The position numbers were made by a program, and so were the translations under genes. Below are positions 42,833 through 51,886 of a stretch of DNA of 64,000 bases, piece after piece (the stretch's first letter is position 1; each line of letters starts with the position of its first letter). Source of the stretch: Methanolobus bombayensis (GTDB lineage Archaea > Halobacteriota > Methanosarcinia > Methanosarcinales > Methanosarcinaceae); the NCBI RefSeq assembly GCF_017873415.1, contig NZ_JAGGKD010000002.1, positions 124,001-188,000 of the forward strand, read 5' to 3'. The notes under the pieces were generated by a model. The model ran no database searches and was not told the DNA's origin. It saw only the letters and a program-made list of their open reading frames with translations.

Positions 42833-45298
42833 TTACAGAACACCTTTGAAATAATGTCCCTGATCATACTCCTCATCGATGGTGTTCTTCAATTTGATCT
42901 GTTTTCCTTCAAGTGCCCTTCTGAAATTGCGTGTAATATCTTTTACATTATCTCTGCCGTAGAGGGAAAGATCAAGTCTCAGCACATCTGCACCTGTTTC
43001 TGTTAACTTATCAATATTGTCCATCAGATCCAGAACAGTAGAATTGTAAATGAGAGTACGCTCATTTCTTCTTTTGACCGGGAACGAACCCTTGGTATTG
43101 TCAATAAGCAACACTTCACTATTCTCATTGATCGTACCGTCTTTGAAAAGTGGTCCCAGCAGGTCGTTCTTTGTCTCAAGAAGAAGTTCACGTCCGTAAA
43201 CCATGATTTCCACCTGAATATCAGGATTTATATTCCTGCAAACACTTTTTGTTTCCTTAAGATTGAGTTCAGTTGAAAGGGTAACGCGATAAGCTCCTGA
43301 ATTGCTAAATGCATTCAAGGTCCATGCATTGAAAGGATTGAACTCTTTCTGTGCTACAAATTCAGTTCCAAGTTCATTTGCAAGCTGGATAGTTCCGTAA
43401 TTGGAACATGCAACTTTGAATCCTGCACCAATAACCTTTTGCATCAATCTTTTAACTTCAGGCATTTCTTCTTCAAAACTGATTGCCGGTGTCATTAAAA
43501 CCAGTTCGATGTTCTTCTCTTTCAGTCCGGTTGTTCTGAGGATATTTTCCTCGTTCATCATTTCATCAAAGAGCCTGATGGGAGCATAAATTATGTCAGC
43601 ACCGAATTTGGATGCAGCAATGACCGAGTCTATATCTGCAACTTCAACACTCAGCAGTGGCAAGTTCTTTTTTTTTCTTTTCTTTTTGTGGCTGAGATCA
43701 GCTGAAACATCAGGACATGGACGGTTACGTCCATGCATCTGGAACCTGGATTCGAAAAGCTCGTCAACAGCTTCTCTTCTGGTACTGGAAAGCACTCCGA
43801 GTGGAATAAAGATATTGTCATCAATATCCAGAATTATATCTTCTGCGTGGAAAGTTGTATCACCGAGTTTGGCAAGAGTTGTTATTATTTGTTCTCTGTC
43901 GGTAGGAGCTTTCTTAGCTTCCTCCACAACGTAATCTCCGATTGCTTCAGTTTTCAGATTGTAGCTTTCAACTTCGACCTTCAGTTTTTCTCCTTTACGT
44001 GCATGGATGGTTATAGTAAGAGGAGTTGTCATTAACTCCATGTTCTGCAACCTTTCAAGCATCTGCGGGTCCATGGACACGTATACTTCGTCAGATTTCC
44101 TTACAGATTTGCTTGTTTTGGGACTTATCAGCAGGGTTGCTGTTTCGCCTTTATGTGCGATTTCCACGGGCTTATCATCAACAAGAATTCCATCTATCCG
44201 GCAGCCGATTATCCTGATCTTCGTGTTTATGCTGATCCCGTCATTAACTTTGATATCCTGCTCCGGTACAATAGTAAGTCTTCCTTCTTCTCTGGATTTG
44301 ACAATGTCTGTCACTTTTCCAAGATAGGCTCCGTAATTTGCGCTGTATTTTCGCTGGGTTACGTCTTTCTCACCAAGTACAAAACCTCTGGTAAATCCCC
44401 GATAGAACAATTTTGCAAGCTCAGTTTCCATTTCCTCCAGTTCTTCATCACTGAAGTTCTCTCCTGTTTTGCAAATCTTTTCGGCAACAGCTTTGTAGGT
44501 TCTGGCACTTGCTGTTACATATTCGGGTTTTTTCATCCTGCCTTCGATCTTAAGACTTTTAACACCGGTCTTTATTATGTCTGCAAGACCCGGGAAGGTG
44601 CAAAGTTCTGCACAGCTTATTGGGTACTCCCCGACGATCTCACTGTCAATTATCTCACCATCAATTGACATTTTATAAGGTCTTCTGCATGGCTGGAAAC
44701 ATGCTCCACGGTTTGCGCTCCTGTCTGTGATCGCTGTACTGAAAAGACATCTTCCTGAAAATGAATAACAAAGAGCACCATGAACAAACAATTCAATTTC
44801 AATGTTCGTCCTGTCAATTATACTTTTGACCTGGTCTGTTGTAAGCTCCCTTGAGAGAATGACCCTTGAAGCTCCTGCGTTGCCAATGAAATCAACTCCC
44901 TGTGGATTGTGAATTGTCATCTGAGTGCTTGCATGCAGTGGCAGGTCAGGGAAGTGTTTTTTCAAAAGGAAGAAAAGTCCGAGGTCCTCGAGAATAATAG
45001 CATCTATCTTATAAGAATAGGCTTTGTGAACAACATCAATAGCCGATTGCATCTCATCCTGCTTCAGGGGAATATTCAGCGCCAGGAAAACCTTGACTCC
45101 GTATGAATGTGCAAGTTCTATGTTCTCCCTGAGCTCGTCAATTTCAAAATTCTTAGCACCCTGACGTGCGTTGAACTCTCCCACGCCAAGATAAACGGCA
45201 TCAGCTCCACCTTTAATAGCAGCTCTCAAAGCGTCAGGATCACCGGCGGGGGCCAGTACTTCCGGTGGTGTGCATTCTGAATAGGTCTTAATGTACAT
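42833..45298 (-). CDS. U32 family peptidase / RNA-hydroxylation type protein, long form
   Basis: 821 residues. N-terminal U32 TIM-barrel core (LAPAGDPDALRAAIKGGADAVYLG, ELFVHGALCYSFSGRCL with SANRGACFQPCRRPY). The four cysteines of these segments match the Fe-S-type Cys of U32 proteins such as those acting in rRNA/tRNA hydroxylation. A long insertion/beta domain follows (about 340-520), then a second barrel-like part (SVEVADIDSVIAASKFGADIIYAP) that repeats the first with fewer motifs. Downstream of rsm22-like gene by 35 nt, same strand; the pairing of two RNA-modification proteins favours an RNA role over peptidase activity. Confidence 0.88.
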   Translation of the reverse strand: MYIKTYSECTPPEVLAPAGDPDALRAAIKGGADAVYLGVGEFNARQGAKNFEIDELRENIELAHSYGVKVFLALNIPLKQDEMQSAIDVVHKAYSYKIDAIILEDLGLFFLLKKHFPDLPLHASTQMTIHNPQGVDFIGNAGASRVILSRELTTDQVKSIIDRTNIEIELFVHGALCYSFSGRCLFSTAITDRSANRGACFQPCRRPYKMSIDGEIIDSEIVGEYPISCAELCTFPGLADIIKTGVKSLKIEGRMKKPEYVTASARTYKAVAEKICKTGENFSDEELEEMETELAKLFYRGFTRGFVLGEKDVTQRKYSANYGAYLGKVTDIVKSREEGRLTIVPEQDIKVNDGISINTKIRIIGCRIDGILVDDKPVEIAHKGETATLLISPKTSKSVRKSDEVYVSMDPQMLERLQNMELMTTPLTITIHARKGEKLKVEVESYNLKTEAIGDYVVEEAKKAPTDREQIITTLAKLGDTTFHAEDIILDIDDNIFIPLGVLSSTRREAVDELFESRFQMHGRNRPCPDVSADLSHKKKRKKKNLPLLSVEVADIDSVIAASKFGADIIYAPIRLFDEMMNEENILRTTGLKEKNIELVLMTPAISFEEEMPEVKRLMQKVIGAGFKVACSNYGTIQLANELGTEFVAQKEFNPFNAWTLNAFSNSGAYRVTLSTELNLKETKSVCRNINPDIQVEIMVYGRELLLETKNDLLGPLFKDGTINENSEVLLIDNTKGSFPVKRRNERTLIYNSTVLDLMDNIDKLTETGADVLRLDLSLYGRDNVKDITRNFRRALEGKQIKLKNTIDEEYDQGHYFKGVL

Positions 45299-45333
45299 GC
45301 AGATCGTTAGGTTTTATGGATTGTTCCTGTAAT

Positions 45334-46821
45334 TTATTCTGATTCAATAACAGTCCCTTTTCCTACGAGCAGATTATATGAATCATTTGCTTCATTGTAT
45401 TTGACAAGCACATTGTATATTTTGATTATACTTCCATATCGGGCTTTTGTAAGGGCTTCATTATGCTCAGAAAGGTTGTGCGATGGGATCACAGCATAAA
45501 CTGCCTTTTTAGAAGTTCCGTCACATATCCTGTAAAGTTTATATTTTTCATCCCCGAGATCTTCTGACATAACCGAGCATGCTACATTGATGTGCTTTTT
45601 GTTATGCTTCGAGATATGTGATAAACGGGCAAACTTTGATTTTGCAGGAAACTCCATAAAGTGCTTTGCAAGCTTGTCCTTTCTAAGTATGACATAGGAA
45701 TATTTGATGTCAGTATTAATGTAGCGATATGGTTCGTCACACTGGGAAAGCGCTTCCATTAGTCTTGTAGGCTTTATGTCCTTTTTATGTTCAAAACTCC
45801 AGCAATCTTTAAGAGTACATTCTCCTGACCACAGGAATGTGCATGGACTGTATATCTTCAAGCCTTTTTTCTTTAGTTCGATACTAAGTCTGCGCATCCC
45901 TGTTGAATTTACTTTGTCAGCAGGTTCTATTATAATGATACTGCCATTTTCTGTAAGTTTTTCAGACATTTTTATGATAAGCTCGGTCTTTTCCCGGAGA
46001 TTCAGGTCTTTGACCTCGTTGAGAACATTGGAAAAAACCATGAGATCTATTTTATCAGGTAAGTTTTCAATATCGAGCTTTGAGATGTCGTTTCGGATTG
46101 GTTCTTCCACAGTAACATTTGATTTGAATGAAGCATACTCCGGAACCAGGAAATTGTAGGCTTCTATATTTTCATCGAATATTTCAACAGAATGTATTTC
46201 AGCTCTGTAATCTTCGAGCCGGTTATAAATATCAATAATAGCCAGGGGTATAGTGCCGGGACCACTACCGACATCAAGTATTTTTATGCGGGTCTTGAGC
46301 AGACCGTCCTTTGCCATTTCATAGAATAAATACTGGAATTGCACGAAATACACAGGAAACTGGTATGCCAGATAGCCAAGTATGCTGTACCCTTTTTCAT
46401 AGCTGATCTTCCTGCCACTGCCTTCTTTCCAGTAACTGTTTTTCTGCACTCTTATGGCTTTTCTTATTTTTTCAAGTATCTGCGGATCATCCCATTCTTT
46501 ACTGGTCTTCTTCTCAATGTATTTCTCAATGAGGCGCTCAAGTTTTCTGGACACAGCAGGAGACTTAAAGAAAAGGTCATTTTTCCTCATATCCTCCTCG
46601 CTCAGATTCATTTGTTTTCCGGATGGTGAACGAAGAATACGGTAATCATCTTTTTCTTCTATAATGTCGACACCAAGATCAAAATGCAGAGGTCTGATAG
46701 CTCTGTAGATCTCCCGGACCGAAGCCTCTTCTTTCAGATAATTTTTCAATTCCGATAACATGAATTCCTTTTTCATACGTGAAACATACTTGAATGTGGA
46801 TATGATCTCCCTGTCTGACAT
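45334..46821 (-). CDS. Rsm22-like SAM-dependent methyltransferase
   Basis: 495 residues. Helical N-terminus (1-185), class I methyltransferase domain with LDVGSGPGTIPLAI (motif I), SVEIFDENIEAY and LVFSNVLNEVKDL-like FSNVLNEV, then Cys motifs CTFLWSGECTLKDCWSF as in Rsm22 proteins, which bind an Fe-S cluster. A C-terminal beta domain (about 400-495) could be an OB-type RNA-binding fold. Rsm22 homologues act in small-subunit ribosome assembly. No clear Shine-Dalgarno before ATG 46821. Heads an operon with the U32 gene. Confidence 0.85.
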   Translation of the reverse strand: MSDREIISTFKYVSRMKKEFMLSELKNYLKEEASVREIYRAIRPLHFDLGVDIIEEKDDYRILRSPSGKQMNLSEEDMRKNDLFFKSPAVSRKLERLIEKYIEKKTSKEWDDPQILEKIRKAIRVQKNSYWKEGSGRKISYEKGYSILGYLAYQFPVYFVQFQYLFYEMAKDGLLKTRIKILDVGSGPGTIPLAIIDIYNRLEDYRAEIHSVEIFDENIEAYNFLVPEYASFKSNVTVEEPIRNDISKLDIENLPDKIDLMVFSNVLNEVKDLNLREKTELIIKMSEKLTENGSIIIIEPADKVNSTGMRRLSIELKKKGLKIYSPCTFLWSGECTLKDCWSFEHKKDIKPTRLMEALSQCDEPYRYINTDIKYSYVILRKDKLAKHFMEFPAKSKFARLSHISKHNKKHINVACSVMSEDLGDEKYKLYRICDGTSKKAVYAVIPSHNLSEHNEALTKARYGSIIKIYNVLVKYNEANDSYNLLVGKGTVIESE

Positions 46822-46847
46822 TATGAGTTCATAGCTTGTTCCCCATG

Positions 46848-46927
46848 ATAAATATGGTGATTGATAGTTGATTAATAGGTGATTGATAAGTGATTGATGG
46901 ATAATTTTGATTGATTGATTGATTGAT
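46848..46927. repeat. TGAT-type microsatellite upstream of the Rsm22-like gene
   Basis: A run of GATTGATT-like units, irregular at first and ending in five perfect tandem GATT/TGAT units. It sits about 30-105 nt upstream of the Rsm22-like ATG and could vary in length. The rest of 46822-47136 holds only promoter-like AT-rich sequence and the palindrome TTGGAT-TAT-ATCCAA at 47052-47066. Confidence 0.7.
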
Positions 46928-47136
46928 ACTTTACTGAAATTATATGTATTCGAGTTGTATTACCTCATTAGCTTCTATATATTATGCTATAGGCGTGAGT
47001 TTTAAATAGTATATGGTTGTAATCAAATTCAGTTGTCTTAAAACAATTAAATTGGATTATATCCAAAAATCATGGCAACCATTATTGAGAAGGTCTCTTT
47101 GGACGAGAGATAAATTATCAACAAAGGATTGTTTAA

Positions 47137-47454
47137 ATGAAATCTGAAAAACCAATGTTCCAGAAAATACTGGATAGGGCACGGGAATCTATCTTGAATT
47201 TCGATAGTAACGAGGCTGAATCTGCCGTCAGGGAAGCGGTTGATGCCGGCATGGATCCTGTCGATCTTATTGAACTTGGATTTATTGAAGGAATGAAAGA
47301 AATGGGTGACAGATATGAGAAGGGTGACATCCCTCTTTTGCATATATTCGCCGCCTCCAGAATAATGGAAAAGGGTATTTCCCTTCTCAAATGCTGTGCA
47401 AATGAAAAACAATTCGACCTGAAAATGTTCGGTAATATAGCCATGAGTGCATAA
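47137..47454 (+). CDS. Cap-domain-only corrinoid-protein homologue
   Basis: 105 residues that match only the N-terminal helical cap of methyltransferase corrinoid proteins (MtbC/MttC/MtaC type): AVREAVDAGMDPVDLIELGFIEGMKEMGDRYEKGD, seen in pieces, then PLLHIFAASRIMEKGI. The B12-binding Rossmann half with DxHxxG is absent, and the stop lies within a terminator hairpin, so no continuation exists. Either a decayed fragment that was closed off by the terminator or a free cap domain that modulates a full corrinoid protein. The intact frame and own terminator favour a real gene. No clear Shine-Dalgarno before ATG 47137. Confidence 0.78.
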   Translation: MKSEKPMFQKILDRARESILNFDSNEAESAVREAVDAGMDPVDLIELGFIEGMKEMGDRYEKGDIPLLHIFAASRIMEKGISLLKCCANEKQFDLKMFGNIAMSA

Positions 47455-47480
47455 GGCAGAACTCCGATCCTGCCTTATGC
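47449..47480 (+). terminator. Terminator overlapping the cap-protein stop codon
   Basis: GCATAAGGCAG (47449-47459) pairs perfectly with CTGCCTTATGC (47470-47480), ten-nt loop; the TAA stop is inside the stem. Confidence 0.75.
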
Positions 47481-47543
47481 TCAAATTTATTTTGATTTAT
47501 TCGGACTGAAATATTTATTAGTGATAAACATCCATTTTTTATT

Positions 47544-47945
47544 ATGGGAAGTTCTTCCATAGACGAAAGTCTTCTGATGCGAAAGTCGGACATACTGATA
47601 GCTGACGGAAACTATGAAGAGGCTATATCATGTCTTGATATGATCCTTGAAGAAAAACCGGATGCTGAAGAAGCCCTTTCCATGAAAGGTCTTGCTTATT
47701 GTCTTAAAGGTGATTACGAAAAGGGAATTGATCTACTGGAAGAAGCTCTGTCTATTGATCCATTCTCTAAAAAGGTTCTTATCACTTTTGCAGATGCATA
47801 TTTGCACGCATCAATGCCTGAGAAGTCACTGGAAATACTTGATATGGCAATAAGCTATTATCCTGATGACGATGGTTTTCTCATGTTGAAAGCTACTATA
47901 ATAGGAGCTTTGAACAACAGAAAGTTAAATTCGTTTTTCAACTGA
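47544..47945 (+). CDS. Tetratricopeptide-repeat protein
   Basis: 133 residues with about three TPR units: DILIADGNYEEAISCLDMIL, AYCLKGDYEKGIDLLEEAL and AYLHASMPEKSLEILDMAI, each ending in P-D/S-x. A protein-protein adaptor in the cytoplasm, partner unknown. A TATA-like AAATATTTATTAG about 30 nt upstream of ATG 47544 suggests a leaderless transcript. Confidence 0.88.
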   Translation: MGSSSIDESLLMRKSDILIADGNYEEAISCLDMILEEKPDAEEALSMKGLAYCLKGDYEKGIDLLEEALSIDPFSKKVLITFADAYLHASMPEKSLEILDMAISYYPDDDGFLMLKATIIGALNNRKLNSFFN

Positions 47946-48001
47946 GTCCTCAACTTATTCAAATCATCAGTTATTTATGCAAACCCTTTCTATTTATTTA
48001 C

Positions 48002-49087
48002 ATGAGCTGGTATGTAATAGATGCGGTTGACAGGGCTATTGAAAGAACACGTACATGTCTTTTTGAGCCTTTAGATTTCATGAAATGGCTGAAACTTGCA
48101 ATTATAGTTCTTTTTATTGGTGGAATAGGAAGTTTCAACAGTGGAGGAAACGGTAGTTCTTTTGATTCATCTTCAGGTAATGCGGATTTCTCCTGGGTTC
48201 CCAATGGTTTTACAGATTTTATGAGTGATTTTGCTCACAATTTATCTTCATATTCCGAAATGGCTTTAATACTGGGTATTTTAGCAATCATTTTTGTACT
48301 AGTTATTATTTTGGGGTACATAGGCAGCGTAATGGAATTCGTGTTTGTTGAATCTCTGGTAAGTAACAATGTCAGAGTGCGTAAATATTTCAAAAAATAT
48401 ATGGGTAAAGGTCTATCACTTTATATCCTGCGCCTTGTGTTGATGGTATTAGTTCTTTTAACTATGGCTATAGTGGCGTTACCTTTCATATTTGTGATAG
48501 GGGAAAGCGGATTCGATTCTGGAGGAGCATTGGCGATAATTGGCATGATCTTTGGGTTCATTACCGCAGTTGTTCTACTTGTCATTGTTTTAGGGATCTT
48601 AGGTTCTTTCATTAACATGGCAATTCCCGTATCCATGTATCCTAACTCCGGTATCTTATCTGCACTTGGAGGCGTTTTCAGACAATTCAGAACTGATTGG
48701 AAACAAGTAATTATTTACTGGATAGGACGCGCTGTTCTGGGACTTGTTGTTGCTATTATTGCAGGTATTTTGTCTCTTATAATACTCGTGATATTGCTGT
48801 TAGTTTTGGGACTGATCGATCTGGCATTTTACTTTATTCTCAAAGCAATATTGCCTGAACTGTTGTTATGGTCACTTGTAGTAGCAGTGTTGGTAGTGCA
48901 GATTTTGCTACTTATCTTCGTGTCAGCTATGATCAGTATGCCATTTTCCGTTTTCATGAAATACCACATGCTGGGCTTTATGGAAAAATGGTATAATCTC
49001 AAAATGCCAATGTTTGACGAGCAACAGGTCTTTTACGCTATCAGTACAGGACAGTTGTCTGAAGGGACAATAAAATCCGATGAATAA
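48002..49087 (+). CDS. Polytopic membrane protein (DUF7544-like)
   Basis: 361 residues, about six to seven hydrophobic helices with a Gly/Ser/Phe-rich external loop after the first (FNSGGNGSSFDSSSG). The N-terminal MSWYVIDAVDRAIERTRTCLFEPLDFMKWLKLA pattern, split here as amphipathic helix plus first membrane entry, occurs in a family of archaeal membrane proteins (DUF7544, named with caution). Function unknown. Ends at a hairpin at 49099. Confidence 0.75.
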   Translation: MSWYVIDAVDRAIERTRTCLFEPLDFMKWLKLAIIVLFIGGIGSFNSGGNGSSFDSSSGNADFSWVPNGFTDFMSDFAHNLSSYSEMALILGILAIIFVLVIILGYIGSVMEFVFVESLVSNNVRVRKYFKKYMGKGLSLYILRLVLMVLVLLTMAIVALPFIFVIGESGFDSGGALAIIGMIFGFITAVVLLVIVLGILGSFINMAIPVSMYPNSGILSALGGVFRQFRTDWKQVIIYWIGRAVLGLVVAIIAGILSLIILVILLLVLGLIDLAFYFILKAILPELLLWSLVVAVLVVQILLLIFVSAMISMPFSVFMKYHMLGFMEKWYNLKMPMFDEQQVFYAISTGQLSEGTIKSDE

Positions 49088-49098
49088 TTTCATACAAG

Positions 49099-49120
49099 GA
49101 TGGCAACAATATTTGCCATC
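49099..49120 (+). terminator. Terminator of the 48002 gene
   Basis: GATGGCAA (49099-49106) with TTGCCATC (49113-49120), 6-nt loop, then AACTATTTTTCT. Confidence 0.65.
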
Positions 49121-49201
49121 AACTATTTTTCTATTATTTCTTTCTATTATTTATCCCGGTTTACCGGATAACTGATATTCTTTTCCAGCCTTGTTGGTGA
49201 T

Positions 49202-49795
49202 ATGAAAAAGGTTATACTTGCCTCTGCATCACAAAGACGAAGTGAACTGCTTAACATGCTTATTGGTCCGGTTTTTGAGGTAGTTATCAGTTCATATGAT
49301 GAAAAAACAATCGCTGATCTAACTCCTGCAGATCTGGTTATGTATCATTCCAGGGAAAAAGCCGCAGATGTTGCAGGAAAAATGGAGGAAGGAATTATTA
49401 TTTCTGCCGATACTGTTGTTGTTTATGATGGGGATGTAATGGGGAAACCTGTCGATGCTGCAGATGCCGCAAAGATGCTTAAGAAGATGCGTGGGAAAAA
49501 AATACAGGCAATTTCCGGAATAACTGTGATGGATGTTGCTACCGGGAAACAGATAACTGAACATGAGGTAACAGACATATGGATGCGTGAAATGTCAGAT
49601 TCTTTTATCAGAAAATATATCGATACTGGTGAAACTGAAGGAAAAGCCGGTGCGTTTGCAATTCAGGGAAAAGGTGCAATCCTGGTTGAAAGGAGCGAAG
49701 GTGATTTTTATAATGTTGTCGGACTTCCGCTTTTCAGATTGTCAAAAATGCTTGAGAAATTCGGGATTAATGTTTTAGATAACAATTGCTACTAA
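49202..49795 (+). CDS. maf: Maf nucleotide pyrophosphatase
   Basis: 197 residues. Hydrolyses non-canonical or modified nucleoside triphosphates to monophosphates, a house-cleaning enzyme. Motifs: ILASASQRRSELL at the N-terminus, IISADTVVVYDGDVMGKP with the catalytic Asp, SGITVMD, and a C-terminal GKAGAFAIQGKGAILVERSEGDFYNVVGLP. GGTGAT directly precedes ATG 49202. Complete. Confidence 0.95.
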   Translation: MKKVILASASQRRSELLNMLIGPVFEVVISSYDEKTIADLTPADLVMYHSREKAADVAGKMEEGIIISADTVVVYDGDVMGKPVDAADAAKMLKKMRGKKIQAISGITVMDVATGKQITEHEVTDIWMREMSDSFIRKYIDTGETEGKAGAFAIQGKGAILVERSEGDFYNVVGLPLFRLSKMLEKFGINVLDNNCY

Positions 49796-49881
49796 AACTA
49801 AATTATACGTTGAAAACTAACTAAATGATGCGGGAAACAAAATCATTCAATAAAAAAGTAAAAGAGAGCCAATCTTAATGA

Positions 49882-50835
49882 TCAGCAATCTTTTTTCCAG
49901 CGTCTCAGAATTCCCATTGCACAGAGAATGGCCACAACAAACAGTGGTGTCTCAAATCCAGGACTCTCTTCTTCTGTAGTTTCCTCAACTGATTCTTCTT
50001 CTTCTTCAGCAGGCATTTCTTCTGCTATGGGGGAGGAAGACTCAACAAGTGAGTATGTTGTAGGAGTTTCCAGTTTAAGGTCATGCAGTTTTATCGAAGA
50101 CGTTGTTTGTGCACTGGAAGTGACTTCGCCATCCACAATAACATCCACATTGAAACTGTAAGACTTATCTGCTGGAACTGTCATTCTGACAGTAGCTCTT
50201 GTTTTCTGACTCTGCTCCAGGTTGGATGCAATCGCACTGCCTGTGTATCTTGTATAATCGTCTACAATTGCAGTAACAACAACCGTTATTTTATTCGCTT
50301 CTTCTCCCTGATTATAAAGTCCAGGTGAAGCTTCGAATATAATATCTTCTCCATAGTTCGTTGCCTGAATGGTTTCTATCATAAGGTCAGTAAGTATTAC
50401 ATTTGGTACTTCTTCTGTAACTTCACTTACCAGTCTTACATGGGTTGAAGATTCATCTACAAGACTGCCATCCTCAAAAAGCTCGATAAGTACAATTTTG
50501 TCACCGTCTCCTGCCACATTGAAAGAAATGGTCTTGTATGATTGTTCATTTGCTTTCAGGTAGCCAACACTTTCTTCATGTTCAGCTATGATCAGATTTG
50601 TAGATGGATCCTTTGCTTTCACTTTAAGGGAAAGTGAACCGGTGTCAGTGTTCAATGGGTTCTGTATATAAGCTGTCACTTTAAGTTCGAACTCTTCATT
50701 GGCCGGTGTGGACATCACATCCATATTGGTGATTCTCGGGTGTGGCGTCTCTTCAATTACATCCTGATTAATGCATCCGCTGGATACACAAAAAACAAAA
50801 ATGGAAAAGAAAAGCAGAAGGTTCATAACTTTCAT
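49882..50835 (-). CDS. DUF7490-like surface lipoprotein with PGF-CTERM signal
   Basis: 317 residues. N-terminal signal with lipobox CVSSGC (Cys 21), two repeated beta-sandwich domains (about 35-140 and 145-250), each a CARDB/DUF11-like unit, then an acidic stalk (EEEEESVEETTEEE) and a C-terminal PGF-CTERM sorting signal: SPGFE, hydrophobic helix, RRWKK. PGF-CTERM proteins are normally cut by archaeosortase and lipid-linked at the C-terminus, so this protein carries two anchoring signals. Eight nt after the upstream surface-protein gene, same strand, with AGGCGAT before ATG 50835. Confidence 0.85.
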   Translation of the reverse strand: MKVMNLLLFFSIFVFCVSSGCINQDVIEETPHPRITNMDVMSTPANEEFELKVTAYIQNPLNTDTGSLSLKVKAKDPSTNLIIAEHEESVGYLKANEQSYKTISFNVAGDGDKIVLIELFEDGSLVDESSTHVRLVSEVTEEVPNVILTDLMIETIQATNYGEDIIFEASPGLYNQGEEANKITVVVTAIVDDYTRYTGSAIASNLEQSQKTRATVRMTVPADKSYSFNVDVIVDGEVTSSAQTTSSIKLHDLKLETPTTYSLVESSSPIAEEMPAEEEEESVEETTEEESPGFETPLFVVAILCAMGILRRWKKDC

Positions 50836-50843
50836 GTTATCGC

Positions 50844-51653
50844 CTACAGCTTAACTGTTAGTATCAGTGTCTGCTCATCTACGACATGATCGTCGTACAT
50901 AAGTTTTACATATACATCCGTTTCCCCGTTAGGAGCATCATCTTTCACCGGTATCTGAATACCCTTGGTGTATGATGTTCCGCTTCTGGCCATGGATTCA
51001 TTAATATTCATTGAAGCATCTTCAGCGATGAGTTCATTGTCTACATCAAATACAACTGTAAGTAGACCTGCTGGTATTGTGCTCTGTCCGTGATTTTTCA
51101 CAGAGAAACTAATAGTTGCATTTTCCCCTTTCTTAAGTTCCCAGGTTTCGGCTGATGTTGTACGCAGTGAGTCCATATCCTCGACAAATCCAAGGAACTG
51201 TAGCTTTACATCAGGAATTATGGTAACATTAACAGGTACGGATTTAGTATTGGTGATCTGTTTTCCTTCCTCATCCATTCCTGAAAGATAACTTACTGTG
51301 ACTGCAGAATCGTTAACATCTGTGTCAAATGCAGGTGCTGTGATCTTTGCATTCAGGGCTGAAGACTGTGCAGTAGTTTCTTTTCCTGCTATATTCACAG
51401 ATCCTGTTCCTGAAACTGTTAATGGAATGAAACTCGATACCGTTACGGAGTCAATTGCTTGTGTGTCATTGTTCGTTACTACAAGCGATATGTCCTGATC
51501 CTGGAATTCTTTAACAACCACAGGACTGATGCTGACAAAAACATTGTCAGTACTTACCGGATCAGCAGTTTGCGTAGTATCCGTACATCCTGATACCAGC
51601 ACAATGGCCAGTATGGACATCGCTATAATCATCTTTCGGACTAGTTCTGTCAT
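50844..51653 (-). CDS. CARDB/DUF11-like surface lipoprotein
   Basis: 269 residues from ATG 51653, chosen for GAGGT eight nt upstream. Signal with lipobox VLVSGC, then two Ig-like beta domains (about 30-135 and 140-269), the second with SFSVKNHGQSTIPAGLLTVVF, the CARDB-type pattern. First gene of a two-gene operon with the PGF-CTERM lipoprotein; the two likely form a surface complex. Function unknown. Confidence 0.8.
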   Translation of the reverse strand: MTELVRKMIIAMSILAIVLVSGCTDTTQTADPVSTDNVFVSISPVVVKEFQDQDISLVVTNNDTQAIDSVTVSSFIPLTVSGTGSVNIAGKETTAQSSALNAKITAPAFDTDVNDSAVTVSYLSGMDEEGKQITNTKSVPVNVTIIPDVKLQFLGFVEDMDSLRTTSAETWELKKGENATISFSVKNHGQSTIPAGLLTVVFDVDNELIAEDASMNINESMARSGTSYTKGIQIPVKDDAPNGETDVYVKLMYDDHVVDEQTLILTVKL

Positions 51654-51886
51654 ATATAAGTACCTCACTTTTGAAAGTACTTAAAAGTTTAAATAGGCTT
51701 TGATATTTTTTTGTAGTGATATATTAATTTTTAATTAAAAATAAGCTGTAAGTACCTGTTGTTCTAAAAAGTTCAATAATTCATCTTCACTCATTCCAGA
51801 TGTTACAATTACAGAACGTTCCCTGAATTAATTTCATATGCTCTGGACTCATATACACATAAACAGCTACGATTTGAGGTTTCCAT

